Assembly: GCA_023664605.1 (NCBI GenBank)
Contig: JAMPFF010000002.1
Location: 248,001 to 312,000 of the forward strand
DNA from: Clostridium sp.
GTDB taxonomy: Bacteria > Bacillota > Clostridia > Lachnospirales > Lachnospiraceae
Length of the DNA: 64,000 nucleotides
Direction of reading: 5' to 3'
Position numbers and translations under genes: made by a program. Of this stretch, positions 45,641 to 54,796 are shown one piece after another. Numbering within the stretch: position 1 is the first letter of the stretch; each line of letters opens with the position of its first letter. The notes beneath the pieces were generated by a model. It saw nothing but the letters and a program-made list of their open reading frames with translations, had not been told where the DNA came from and did no database searches.

Positions 45641-47197
45641 ATGTCTGACAGTAAAGAGCAAAACACACAAAGTAACGGCGCTTCGCAGGAAACTTTATCG
45701 TTAAGCGATGACCGCCGTGTCAAAACACTTTCCCCCGGCGCACTGGTTATGAAGCGTTTCTTTCGTAACCGCCTTGCCGTGCTGGGTCTTATTATGCTCG
45801 CCGTAATGTTCCTGTTTTCCTTTATAGGCGGTATGGTTTCCCCGTATGGGCAGGATGAACAGTTCTATACCTATACTTATCTGGAAAAAGAGTATGTGGG
45901 CGTAACCAGGAACGAGGATTACCGTTACATTTCCGATGATGGAGCGGATTTTGGCTCGGCGGCGCAGGCGCAGTTTTTAATGGCGCAGATGACGGGTAAG
46001 ACAGAGTTTTCATATAAAGATGTAAATTATGAGGTTGCACAGGAGGGGCAGGACTTTTATACGATTGCCACAGACGGCAGCGTGATTGCGCTTGCCTATA
46101 AGGATATCGTCAACGCTTCGGACGGCGTTCCCGAACTTACCTTTGCCACGAAACTGGCGGCATTACAGTTGTATACCAATGGAGAAACAGGCTCTTTTAA
46201 TGCCGACGGGCAGGATTATACATTGGACGAGGAGGGCAATATCATTCTCGGTGAGGAAATTATGGGTTATATCAGCCGCTTCGTTGTACAGTCAAGAGAA
46301 AACGGCGTTGTGATTCCAAGAGATTTTAAAGAAAAACTGGAGGAAGTCCTCGACGCGGACGGAACAGAATTTTCCTATACGGGTATGGACGGCGAGGAAC
46401 ATAATTATGGGATTACTTATGACGCCTCCGCAAAAGTCTGGTCCGTTACGCAGGAGACGGAGACTTATGTATACAGCCAGTATGAATCGCCTTCTCTGAC
46501 ACATCCGCTGGGAACGGATGCGAACGGTATGGATATGCTTACCCGTCTGATGTACGGCGGAAGAGTGTCCTTGATTATCGGATTTATCGTTGTTATTATC
46601 GAAACTTTGCTGGGCGTTATTTTAGGCGGTATTTCAGGATATTTCGGCAGATGGGTGGATAATCTGATTATGCGTATTGTGGATATCTTCTATTGTATTC
46701 CGTCTTTGCCGCTTATTATTATCTTAGGCGCGGCGATGGACGGTATGCGTGTTGACCCGCAGATTCGTATGTTTTATCTGATGTTGATTTTGGGATTTTT
46801 AGGATGGCCGAGCATTGCCAGACTTGTCCGCGGACAGATATTGTCTTTGCGCGAACAGGAGTTTATGACGGCGGCGGAGGCGTGCGGTATCCGCGTATCC
46901 CGCAGGATATTTAAGCATTTGATTCCTAATGTTATCCCGCAGCTTATTGTTACCTGTACGATGAATCTTGGTTCGGTTATGCTGACGGAGGCGACGCTGT
47001 CTTTCCTTGGACTTGGCGTGAAGTTCCCGTTTGCATCCTGGGGAAATATTATCAATGATGTAAATAACTCCTATGTTTTGACTACTTACTGGTTCATTTG
47101 GATTCCGGCAGGCGTATGTCTGTTAATTGCAGTTCTGGGATTTAACTTCGTGGGCGACGGTCTGCGCGACGCTTTTGACCCCAGAATGAAGCGTTAA
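45641..47197 (+). CDS. oppC: Oligopeptide ABC transporter permease OppC with large extracytoplasmic insert
   Basis: The 518-residue protein is much longer than the usual ~300. After an OppC_N-type first span (LGLIMLAVMFLFSFIGG) there is an inserted domain of about 220 residues, rich in Tyr/Asp, exposed outside, before the permease domain. That domain has THPLGTDANGMDMLTRLMYG, an EAA loop (TAAEACGIRVSRRIFKHLIPN) and the remaining spans. AAGGAGG precedes the start. The insert may contact the binding protein. Confidence 0.92.
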   Translation: MSDSKEQNTQSNGASQETLSLSDDRRVKTLSPGALVMKRFFRNRLAVLGLIMLAVMFLFSFIGGMVSPYGQDEQFYTYTYLEKEYVGVTRNEDYRYISDDGADFGSAAQAQFLMAQMTGKTEFSYKDVNYEVAQEGQDFYTIATDGSVIALAYKDIVNASDGVPELTFATKLAALQLYTNGETGSFNADGQDYTLDEEGNIILGEEIMGYISRFVVQSRENGVVIPRDFKEKLEEVLDADGTEFSYTGMDGEEHNYGITYDASAKVWSVTQETETYVYSQYESPSLTHPLGTDANGMDMLTRLMYGGRVSLIIGFIVVIIETLLGVILGGISGYFGRWVDNLIMRIVDIFYCIPSLPLIIILGAAMDGMRVDPQIRMFYLMLILGFLGWPSIARLVRGQILSLREQEFMTAAEACGIRVSRRIFKHLIPNVIPQLIVTCTMNLGSVMLTEATLSFLGLGVKFPFASWGNIINDVNNSYVLTTYWFIWIPAGVCLLIAVLGFNFVGDGLRDAFDPRMKR

Positions 47198-47210
47198 GGA
47201 GGAAATGATT

Positions 47211-48362
47211 ATGGCTAAGAATAAACCGGAAGGATATCTTACCGCGAAAGAGTCCCGCAGAATATCAAAGGAAAACCGTCGTATCACCAATCAGTACGAA
47301 AAAGAGCGCAAGAGGAAAAATGTGCCGGAATCTGAATATGTGACGACGATGCACGACGCTGATAACGCGGTAGAGTTTGATAATCTTCATACTTATTTCT
47401 TTACGGACGCCGGTACGGTAAAATCGGTGGACGGCGTTACCTTTGAGGTGCCTGTTGGCAAGACGGTGGGCGTTGTAGGAGAATCCGGCTGCGGTAAATC
47501 CGTTACCAGCCTGTCTCTGATGCAGCTCATACAGCGGCCGCAGGGACAGATAGTGGAGGGGGAGATTCGGCTCAACCTTGGAGACGGCAGGGCGTATAAT
47601 ATCGCTAAAACCCCCAATGAGAAAATGATGAAACTGCGTGGAAACCATGTTTCCATGATTTTTCAGGAGCCTATGACAAGTTTAAATCCTGTTTTCCGTA
47701 TCGGGGAGCAGTTGGAAGAGGTTATCTCTTTGCACGACGGAGAGGGAAAGACAAAAGAGGAGATAAAGGAACGTACCATTGAACTGTTAAAAATGGTTGG
47801 TATCGCCAACAGCGAGGGCGTGTATCATATGTTTCCGCACGAACTTTCCGGAGGTATGCGCCAGCGTGTTATGATTGCCATGGCGCTTGCCTGCAATCCG
47901 CGCATTATTATAGCGGATGAGCCGACGACGGCGCTGGACGTGACGATACAGGCGCAGATTTTGGATTTGCTGCGGAACCTGAAAGATAAAATTAATTCCT
48001 CAATTATGCTGATTACGCATGATTTGGGCGTTATTGCAGAGATGGCGGACTATGTTGTCGTTATGTATGCCGGACGCGTTGTGGAGAAAGGAACGGTACA
48101 CGATATTTTCTCCCATCCGTCTCACCCGTACACGATTGGTTTGATGGCGTCTAAACCGGTGGTCGGCAAGCAGGTGGATAGACTCTATTCGATTCCCGGA
48201 AAAGTGCCGAATCCTGTTAATATGCCGAATTACTGTTATTATAAAGACCGCTGTGAAATGTGCGTAGAGGGTTGCCAGGGAGAATATCCGAAAGAAGTCA
48301 GCTTATCTGATACGCATAAAGTGAGTTGTTATCGTTTTTATGATGGAAAGGGGGAAAAATAA
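47211..48362 (+). CDS. oppD: Oligopeptide ABC transporter ATPase OppD
   Basis: ABC ATPase with Walker A GESGCGKS, signature LSGGMRQR, Walker B IIIADEPTTALD, an H-loop TH and the C-terminal Opp/Dpp extension with conserved Cys residues (YYKDRCEMCVEGCQ) typical of OppD/F. About 40 extra charged residues precede the domain. AAGGAGG at 47196-47202 makes ATG 47211 the likely start, not ATG 47205. Confidence 0.94.
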   Translation: MAKNKPEGYLTAKESRRISKENRRITNQYEKERKRKNVPESEYVTTMHDADNAVEFDNLHTYFFTDAGTVKSVDGVTFEVPVGKTVGVVGESGCGKSVTSLSLMQLIQRPQGQIVEGEIRLNLGDGRAYNIAKTPNEKMMKLRGNHVSMIFQEPMTSLNPVFRIGEQLEEVISLHDGEGKTKEEIKERTIELLKMVGIANSEGVYHMFPHELSGGMRQRVMIAMALACNPRIIIADEPTTALDVTIQAQILDLLRNLKDKINSSIMLITHDLGVIAEMADYVVVMYAGRVVEKGTVHDIFSHPSHPYTIGLMASKPVVGKQVDRLYSIPGKVPNPVNMPNYCYYKDRCEMCVEGCQGEYPKEVSLSDTHKVSCYRFYDGKGEK

Positions 48363-49391
48363 ATGTCCGATGAAAATACAATGATAGAAAACGAATATAC
48401 CCCTGTTACTTATGACCCGCAGTATATCCTGATGGTAAATGCCCTGAAGAAATATTTTCCTATTAAAGGCGGCATGATTGCCAAGACGACGGGATATGTC
48501 AAAGCGGTGGACGGCGTTACTTTTAATTTAAAACGCGGTACGACGATGGGACTGGTAGGAGAGTCCGGCTGCGGCAAGACGACGACGGGGCGGACGATTT
48601 TACGGCTTTCCGGTGAAAAGACCGGAGGCGAAGTCTTATTTAACGGCAAAGAGGTCTACGACCTTTCCAATAAAGAAATGCGCGCTATGCGTACGAAAAT
48701 GCAGATTATTTTTCAGGACCCGTTTTCCAGCCTTTCTCCGAGACTGCCGGTCGGTGAGATTATCGGCGAGGCGGTCAGGGAACATGGACTGGTAAGTAAG
48801 GCGGAGTTTGAAGATTATATCGACCAGGTTATGGATAACTGCGGTTTGCAGCCTTTCCATAAAGACCGTTATCCGCATGAGTTTTCGGGCGGTCAGAGAC
48901 AGCGTATCTGTATTGCGCGCGCGCTTGCCTTAAATCCCGAATTTGTAGTCTGCGACGAGCCGGTATCTGCGTTAGACGTGTCCATTCAGGCGCAGATTAT
49001 TAATCTTTTGAAAGACTTACAGGAGCAGTACAAACTGACGTATTTGTTTATTTCCCACGATTTAAGCGTTGTGGAGCATATATCCGATACGGTGGGCGTT
49101 ATGTATCTGGGCAATCTGGTGGAATATGGCGATACGAAAGATATCTTTAAAAATCCGCTGCACCCTTACACAAAGGCGCTGTTTTCAGCGATTCCGATTC
49201 CGGACCCCGATGCAAAGATGAACCGCATCGTGCTGGAGGGAACTATTCCGTCTCCAGCAAATCCGCCTACGGGCTGCAAGTTCCATACCCGCTGTGCAAA
49301 CTGCATGGAAAAGTGTAAACTGGAAGCGCCGGTGCAGAAAGAAATAGAACCCGGACACTATGTAGTGTGCCACTTATATGATAACGCATGA
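48363..49391 (+). CDS. oppF: Oligopeptide ABC transporter ATPase OppF
   Basis: ABC ATPase with Walker [10 protein letters not shown], the OppF-type [17 protein letters not shown], signature FSGGQRQR, Walker [14 protein letters not shown]-loop SHD and the C-terminal Cys-containing extension ([14 protein letters not shown]). It starts directly at the end of oppD and completes the OppABCDF importer. Confidence 0.94.
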   Translation: MSDENTMIENEYTPVTYDPQYILMVNALKKYFPIKGGMIAKTTGYVKAVDGVTFNLKRGTTMGLVGESGCGKTTTGRTILRLSGEKTGGEVLFNGKEVYDLSNKEMRAMRTKMQIIFQDPFSSLSPRLPVGEIIGEAVREHGLVSKAEFEDYIDQVMDNCGLQPFHKDRYPHEFSGGQRQRICIARALALNPEFVVCDEPVSALDVSIQAQIINLLKDLQEQYKLTYLFISHDLSVVEHISDTVGVMYLGNLVEYGDTKDIFKNPLHPYTKALFSAIPIPDPDAKMNRIVLEGTIPSPANPPTGCKFHTRCANCMEKCKLEAPVQKEIEPGHYVVCHLYDNA

Positions 49392-49666
49392 GGCGGGATA
49401 ACTTTGAAGATGACGGACGCACGGTTGCCGATATGAGCGCGCTGGAAAATACCGGAATTTTCCGCAGGCGTTCCCATTCTTCGCAAACAGAGAAAAAATC
49501 CGTTCATAAAGATGAAAACGCAGCGCATCCGTGGGAGGATGCGCCGTTTAGCTGGAAAGAACGGATACGTTATATGGGAGTGGCGCTTGGTGCGGCGCTC
49601 TCTATTGCGTTCGTTTTGCTTGCGGGCATTGCTCTTATTATCTGGCTGCTTACGCTGTATGCGTAG
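49388..49666 (+). CDS. Small single-span membrane protein
   Basis: A 92-residue protein overlapping the oppF stop by four bases. The first ~60 residues are charged; the end is one hydrophobic span (GAALSIAFVLLAGIALIIWLLTLY). Translational coupling to oppF suggests a small accessory subunit or regulator of the transporter, by inference. Confidence 0.7.
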   Translation: MRRDNFEDDGRTVADMSALENTGIFRRRSHSSQTEKKSVHKDENAAHPWEDAPFSWKERIRYMGVALGAALSIAFVLLAGIALIIWLLTLYA

Positions 49667-49709
49667 ATTTTTGATTGGTAAATTGTTGAACTTTGGAACG
49701 AGGATGATG

Positions 49710-50096
49710 ATGAAGAAAAAGAATCTATTGTATATGTATGTAATAAATTGTCTGCCGCTGCTTTTCTGTATTATAGGATTTATGGGAGGAGCGCTATTGA
49801 ACTTTCTGTGTATGCCTGTTTTACAGTTGGTATTGACGGGGCTGAATTTTAAATACTCTTCTCATTGCGGATGGCTTTTTCTATTGGAAATTCACATGTG
49901 GATTATGTCCATAGCAGGAATTGCTGCAAGTACCTGGCTGTGGTATCATCGGATATCCTCTGATTCGCTAACAATATATGTCGGCGTTGTAGAGTGCCGG
50001 ATGGACACAGTTTATATGGCAGTATTGGGTCTTATAGCAGTAATTGCGAAATTGATTTACACCGGATATATTTTAGCTTGTCAAAAAAAAGAATAG
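49710..50096 (+). CDS. Unidentified four-span membrane protein
   Basis: About 128 residues with four hydrophobic segments and a Lys-rich N-terminus (MKKKNLLYMY). ACGAGG lies six bases before ATG 49710, preferred over ATG 49704. The product is small, has no recognised motif and is AT-richer than the opp genes. Confidence 0.68.
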   Translation: MKKKNLLYMYVINCLPLLFCIIGFMGGALLNFLCMPVLQLVLTGLNFKYSSHCGWLFLLEIHMWIMSIAGIAASTWLWYHRISSDSLTIYVGVVECRMDTVYMAVLGLIAVIAKLIYTGYILACQKKE

Positions 50097-50261
50097 ACAA
50101 GCTTGCTGTCTTATGATAGAATGACTGCATGCAAAGAAACAAATCTAAGATTCTAACAGTATCTTATCGGATTTTCGTTCGTGAGAAAATTCCGGGTGAT
50201 GATTTCACCTGTATCAAACTCCTTGCTTACAACTGAATAACTGCAGGGAGGATAGTATCGA

Positions 50262-50297
50262 GGCTCCTCTCTGCCTAAAACGAAAGAGAGGAAAGCC
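50262..50297 (+). promoter_or_regulatory. Hairpin that hides the ribosome site of the Rpn-type gene
   Basis: GGC-TCCTCTCT pairs with AGAGAGGA-aa-GCC around a 12-base loop. The right arm contains the SD sequence, and ATG 50299 follows two bases later. This can repress translation unless the hairpin is opened. Confidence 0.65.
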
Positions 50298-50298
50298 A

Positions 50299-51141
50299 AT
50301 GAAGAATGAAGTAACAAAAAAAGCGGCAAAGAAAGAAAATGTATTAAAAGTCCTGCCGGAGGATTATCAGTTCAATTTAAGTGATTTTGCCCTGTTCATG
50401 GCGGTCATGAAAGTGAAAGAAGCGTATGAGGATGTGCTAAGCATCATATTGAATGAACCGGATTTAAAGTTGAAAGAAGTAAAGGCGGAACAGGTTGTTT
50501 TGAATAAGTATGGACAACGGGCGATACGCCTTGATGCCTGGGCGCTGGATATGCGGAATCGTCAATTTGACATGGAGATGCAAAATGATTCAGACAGTGA
50601 CGACATACGCAAACGTTCCAGATTTTATCAGGGGATGATTGATACTCCGATTTTAAAATCAGGAAAAGAGACACGCTATAAAAACCTGCCATCCACAGTC
50701 ATTATTTTTATTACACAGAAGGATATTTTCGGAAGAGGACTTGCAAAGTATACATTTAGTGAACAATGCGAGGAAGTGCCGGGTTTACCGTTAGGAGACG
50801 GCACGAGAAAGCTATTTTTAAATATGGCAAGCAAAGAGGGCAGACCGGAGTTAATCAGTCTGTTGCAATATATGAAAAATACCACTTTAGACAATCCCGA
50901 TATTATCATAAAGGATAAACGTATTTTGCATTTAGACAGAATTGTGGAAGAAGTAAAGCATTCAGAAGAATGGGAGGCTGTAAAGATGAATATTCTTGAA
51001 ATTGGGATAGAGCGGGGAATAGAGCAAAGCCGGACAGATATCATACGAAATATGTTAAACAGCGGATTATCGGCTGAAAAAGTGTCCGAAGTGACGCAGA
51101 TTCCTTTGGATATTGTTAAAGAGGTGGAAGCGAAGAAATGA
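50299..51141 (+). CDS. Rpn-family PD-(D/E)XK nuclease (putative transposase-related)
   Basis: 280 residues. RLDAWALDMRNRQFDMEMQ near residue 77 gives the D and E-x-Q of the PD-(D/E)XK core, followed by KRSRFYQGMID, a typical Rpn/PDDEXK_2 block. The end carries a short helical C-terminal region (ERGIEQSRTDIIRNMLNSGLSAEKVSE). Rpn proteins nick DNA and promote recombination, and are linked to phage defence. No terminal inverted repeats flank it, so it is a single gene rather than a full insertion sequence. It overlaps the response regulator start by ATGA. Confidence 0.87.
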   Translation: MKNEVTKKAAKKENVLKVLPEDYQFNLSDFALFMAVMKVKEAYEDVLSIILNEPDLKLKEVKAEQVVLNKYGQRAIRLDAWALDMRNRQFDMEMQNDSDSDDIRKRSRFYQGMIDTPILKSGKETRYKNLPSTVIIFITQKDIFGRGLAKYTFSEQCEEVPGLPLGDGTRKLFLNMASKEGRPELISLLQYMKNTTLDNPDIIIKDKRILHLDRIVEEVKHSEEWEAVKMNILEIGIERGIEQSRTDIIRNMLNSGLSAEKVSEVTQIPLDIVKEVEAKK

Positions 51142-51827
51142 GAAAGACAATTTTAGTTGTAGATGATGATGTTTATATCGGTGACATGCTGCAGGAGGCG
51201 CTGTCACAGGAGGGATACCGCGTACTGCGCGCTTATTCCGGTTCGGAGGCGCTGTTGCTTTTGTCCGCCGACAGACCCAGTCTTGTTCTGCTTGATTTAA
51301 TGCTGCCGGGATTAAACGGGGAGGATATTCTTCCTGCCATAAAAGAGATTCCGGTGATTGTAGTGAGCGCAAAAGCGGAAATTGACGATAAGGTGGCGTT
51401 ATTGTCAGGCGGTGCGGCAGACTATTTGACAAAGCCGTTTGACATGAAAGAGCTGTTAGCGAGAATTGAGGTGCAGCTTAGAAAATCCGGTACAGGCAGT
51501 ACAGATGATACAAGTGCTACAGGCGGCAGGGATAATATATTACGATTTGACGATATTACGCTAGATACCGACGCTCACAGCGTATGCGTGGGAGAAAAGG
51601 CTGTAAAGCTGACAAGAACGGAATATGCCATATTAAAGCTGTTTTTGAAAAATCCGTCGCAGGTCATTCCCAAATCGACGATACTGGAACGTATCAGCGA
51701 GGATACGCCGGACTGCATGGAAAATTCCTTAAAAGTCCATATAAGCAATCTCAGAAGGAAACTGAGAGAGGCAGGAGGAAAAGATTATATAGAATCCGTC
51801 TGGGGCATTGGCTTCAAGATGACTTAA
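51138..51827 (+). CDS. OmpR-type response regulator
   Basis: 229 residues: a receiver domain with VVDDD near residue 7, phospho-acceptor Asp in LLDLMLPG near 52, the Lys in TKPFD near 101, and a winged-helix C-terminal domain (VGEKAVKLTRTEYAILKLF, VHISNLRRKLREAGGKDYIESVWGIGFKM). It should be phosphorylated by the histidine kinase at 53798 and bind the CTTAAC repeats at its own 3' end. The start overlaps the Rpn gene stop. Confidence 0.93.
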   Translation: MRKTILVVDDDVYIGDMLQEALSQEGYRVLRAYSGSEALLLLSADRPSLVLLDLMLPGLNGEDILPAIKEIPVIVVSAKAEIDDKVALLSGGAADYLTKPFDMKELLARIEVQLRKSGTGSTDDTSATGGRDNILRFDDITLDTDAHSVCVGEKAVKLTRTEYAILKLFLKNPSQVIPKSTILERISEDTPDCMENSLKVHISNLRRKLREAGGKDYIESVWGIGFKMT

Positions 51828-51879
51828 CTATTTCTTAACTTTTTTCTTAACCGCTTTCTTAACCTTTCTTCTGTACAAT
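51823..51879 (+). promoter_or_regulatory. Four CTTAAC direct repeats and -10 of the ABC genes
   Basis: CTTAAC occurs at 51823, 51834, 51846 and 51858, spaced 11, 12 and 12 bases, about one helical turn. TACAAT at 51874-51879 lies just downstream, so the last repeat occupies the -35 position. This is the layout of an OmpR-family activator site. An inverted repeat AATGTGA/TCACATT follows at 51877-51906. Confidence 0.8.
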
Positions 51880-51925
51880 GTGAATGTGAAAAAAATATGT
51901 CACATTGACAGAAAGGATGATTTCT

Positions 51926-52861
51926 ATGGAATATGTTCTACAAACTCACGAATTATGTAAAAACTATCAGCATTTTAAAGCCTTAGACGGACTTTCCATG
52001 AGTGTGCCGAAAGGAGCGGTCTATGGATTTGTCGGGCAAAACGGCGCGGGTAAAACGACGCTGATACGCATTATCTGCGGTCTGCAAAAGCCCTCGTCGG
52101 GTACTTATACCTTATACGGCACAGGCAGCGGGGAAAAACAAATCGTAAAGGCAAGAAGGCGTATGGGCGCGATTGTGGAGACGCCGTCGCTTTACCAAGA
52201 TATGAATGCCGTGGAGAATTTAAAGATGCAGTACCGCATTTTGGGGTTGCCCTCTTTTACGGGAATACCGGAACTTCTAAAGCTCGTCGGGCTGGAGGAT
52301 ACCGGCAAAAAGAAAGTAAGGGATTTTTCGCTCGGAATGCGCCAAAGGCTGGGAATTGCAGTTGCGCTTGCCGGAGACCCGGACTTTCTGGTACTGGATG
52401 AACCGATAAACGGATTAGACCCTCAGGGTATTATTGAGATGCGGGAACTGATTTTACGATTAAATAGGGAACAGCAGATTACAGTCTTAATTTCCAGCCA
52501 TATTCTGGATGAACTTTCCCGTCTTGCCACGCATTACGGTTTTATTGATAAGGGGCGTATTGTCAGGGAAATCAGCGCAGGGGAGTTGGAAGATTCCTGT
52601 AGAAAATGTATGCGGATAGAAGTCTCCAATATCGGCGCTCTTGCCCGTGTACTGGACGGCATGCGGGTAGAATATACGGTTCTTTCCGACAACATGGCGG
52701 ATATTTTTACCGATATGAGCGTAACAAAACTGGTGATTGCCTTAAAGGAGGCGGATTGTGACGTACTTTCCATCAGGGAGCGGGATGAAAGCCTGGAAAG
52801 CTATTATATCAATCTGGTAGGTGGAAAGACAGAACGGAAAGGGGGAAATAAGAATGAGTAA
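51926..52861 (+). CDS. ABC transporter ATPase (bacitracin/lantibiotic-resistance type)
   Basis: About 311 residues: Walker A GQNGAGKTT near 41, Q-loop region, signature FSLGMRQRLG, Walker B FLVLDEPINGLD and H-loop SSH. The C-terminal ~90 residues are the accessory region of BcrA/drug-export ATPases. AGAAAGGATG places the start at 51926; TTG 51905 upstream is not supported. It pairs with the following six-span permease under control of the response regulator upstream, suggesting peptide-antibiotic or envelope-stress export. Confidence 0.92.
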   Translation: MEYVLQTHELCKNYQHFKALDGLSMSVPKGAVYGFVGQNGAGKTTLIRIICGLQKPSSGTYTLYGTGSGEKQIVKARRRMGAIVETPSLYQDMNAVENLKMQYRILGLPSFTGIPELLKLVGLEDTGKKKVRDFSLGMRQRLGIAVALAGDPDFLVLDEPINGLDPQGIIEMRELILRLNREQQITVLISSHILDELSRLATHYGFIDKGRIVREISAGELEDSCRKCMRIEVSNIGALARVLDGMRVEYTVLSDNMADIFTDMSVTKLVIALKEADCDVLSIRERDESLESYYINLVGGKTERKGGNKNE

Positions 52862-53693
52862 GCTGCTTTATGCAAACTGGATAAGAGCGATAAAAAGCAG
52901 GATTTTCTGGATTTCGGAGATTTTTTTGATAGGGTATAGCATTTTTATCTATGCCATGGGGTATGTCAATATCAGAAATGGGATAGTGCCGCTCAGTTCC
53001 GGCTGGACGCTTTATTTCTTTAATGAGATGCTTTTTATTTCTGCGCTGACGGCAGTTTTCGTGCCATTTTTTATCGGCGTGGAATACGGCGACGGTACCA
53101 TCAGAAATAAATTTGCCGTAGGGCATACAAGAAATGCGGTCTATCTATCCAATTTCATGATATGCTGTATCATAGGCATGATACAGTTTGCCACCTATTC
53201 AGTAACATCTGTTTTTGCAGGATGGCTGTTGATAGGACGCGCTGCACTTATGGGAATGACGCATCTTGGATGGAGGTTTTTTTATAGTCTGCTCGTTGTA
53301 TTGGTTTATGCGGCGGTTTTCTCCATGTTGGCAATGCTGGACAGCAACAGGACGCGGACTGCGGTTGTGGGACTGCTGCTGGTATTAGTCTATGTAATGC
53401 TGATGAGCCAGATATATGCGGATTTGCAGCAGCCGGAGAGGACGAGCAGGGTGGTAATGACGCAGACGGGTGAAATGGAGCTGGAAGAGGATATTCCGAA
53501 CAGTAAATATGTAGGCGGAACCAAAAGAGTTGTCTATGAATGGATTGACGCTTTTCTTCCGGCGGACCAGGCGATGTATATTATAGACCCGGAGGCTTCT
53601 TTTTCCATGAAAGCGCCGCTTTGTCTGCTTGGCGAGGCGCTGCTGGCGGTTGGCGTAGGAATGTATGTTTTTAGGAAAAAAGAAATTAAATGA
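52854..53693 (+). CDS. ABC-2-type permease
   Basis: About 279 residues with six hydrophobic segments, beginning MSKLLYANWIRAIKSRIFW, and the conserved short GVEYGDGTIRNKFAVGHTR block after the second span, typical of ABC-2/BcrB-like permeases. AAAGGGGGAA fixes the start; it overlaps the ATPase gene by eight bases. It is the membrane partner of that ATPase. Confidence 0.87.
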   Translation: MSKLLYANWIRAIKSRIFWISEIFLIGYSIFIYAMGYVNIRNGIVPLSSGWTLYFFNEMLFISALTAVFVPFFIGVEYGDGTIRNKFAVGHTRNAVYLSNFMICCIIGMIQFATYSVTSVFAGWLLIGRAALMGMTHLGWRFFYSLLVVLVYAAVFSMLAMLDSNRTRTAVVGLLLVLVYVMLMSQIYADLQQPERTSRVVMTQTGEMELEEDIPNSKYVGGTKRVVYEWIDAFLPADQAMYIIDPEASFSMKAPLCLLGEALLAVGVGMYVFRKKEIK

Positions 53694-53797
53694 GGTTATA
53701 ATATTGTGCCGGATGTTATAACAACAGGGGTGTTATGAAATTGGAATGATATGTGGCAGTAAATGCCGACGGATGAGAGAAAGAGAAAGGCATGGTT

Positions 53798-54742
53798 ATG
53801 GGTATGGAAGTTTGGCTGTGGGCGGTTATTGTAATACTAACGTGCGTTATTTTAATTTTATGTATAAAAATATATGCCTTACAAAAAGCGGCAAAGGAAA
53901 TACAGGAGGGATTGACGGAGAAACTCACGGTCGAAACCAATACCCTTATCAGCATCTCGTCCCGTGATAAGCAGATGCGCAGGCTGGCGGAGTCGCTCAA
54001 TGAGCAGCTTCGCATTCTCCGTGACAAAAGGCATTATTATATGCAAGGCGATTTACGCCTGAAAGAGGCGGTAACGAATATTTCCCACGATATCAGAACG
54101 CCGTTGACGGCGATTGGAGGTTATCTGGAACTGATGCGGAAACTGCTGGCGCAGATGAGTAAAGAGAACAGAGAGGATGACAGGATAGAGGCGGCGGAGC
54201 GTTATCTGGATATTATGGAAAACCGTACCGGAGTTTTAAAACGTCTGACGGATGAGCTTTTGAAATATTCCGTCGCCGCTTCCAAAGAACAGGATTTGCC
54301 ATATGAGGATGTGGTTTTAAATCATGTTTTGGAGGAAAGCATTTCTGCTTATTATGCTATCTTAAAGGACGCAGGGATTACACCTGTTATAAAAATGCCG
54401 GACAGTGATGTTAAATCCAGATTAAATAAAAATGCGCTCTCGCGTATTCTTGGAAATATCATAGAAAACGCGATAAAATACAGTAACGGCGATTTGCGGA
54501 TTACATTATTGGATAGCGGGGAGATGACGTTTGCCAATTATGCCCCTGCACTGGACGAGGTACAGGTTGGAAAGTTGTTCGACCGTTTTTATACGGTAGA
54601 TACGGCGGCAAAATCGACGGGTATCGGGCTTTCGATTGCCAGAACGCTGACGGAGCAAATGGGCGGTGCGATTAGCGCTGATTATGAGGAGGGAATGCTT
54701 TGCATCAGGCTTTTATTTTCGCAAAATACTTGCATCTTATAG
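53798..54742 (+). CDS. Sensor histidine kinase, small-sensor type
   Basis: One or two N-terminal membrane spans with hardly any outside domain, a helical linker, the H-box VTNISHDIRTPLTAIGGYL near 87, N-box RILGNIIENAIKYS near 216 and G-box STGIGLSIARTL near 275. Such intramembrane-sensing kinases usually act with ABC transporters, as here. The start is chosen among closely spaced ATGs (53792, 53798, 53804) by distance from AAAGG. Confidence 0.9.
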   Translation: MGMEVWLWAVIVILTCVILILCIKIYALQKAAKEIQEGLTEKLTVETNTLISISSRDKQMRRLAESLNEQLRILRDKRHYYMQGDLRLKEAVTNISHDIRTPLTAIGGYLELMRKLLAQMSKENREDDRIEAAERYLDIMENRTGVLKRLTDELLKYSVAASKEQDLPYEDVVLNHVLEESISAYYAILKDAGITPVIKMPDSDVKSRLNKNALSRILGNIIENAIKYSNGDLRITLLDSGEMTFANYAPALDEVQVGKLFDRFYTVDTAAKSTGIGLSIARTLTEQMGGAISADYEEGMLCIRLLFSQNTCIL

Positions 54743-54796
54743 GCTTGTTCACTTATAATTAATCATAGATAGGATAATCTGAAAGGGCGAAGTATT

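Noticed and set aside
50299-51141. Rpn gene as part of a complete insertion sequence
   Set aside because: No terminal inverted repeats or target duplications flank it, and its stop overlaps the response-regulator start.
51823-51863. CTTAAC repeats as a CRISPR or replication-origin iteron set
   Set aside because: Only four 6-bp units at helical-turn spacing just before a -10 element; this is a promoter-operator layout.
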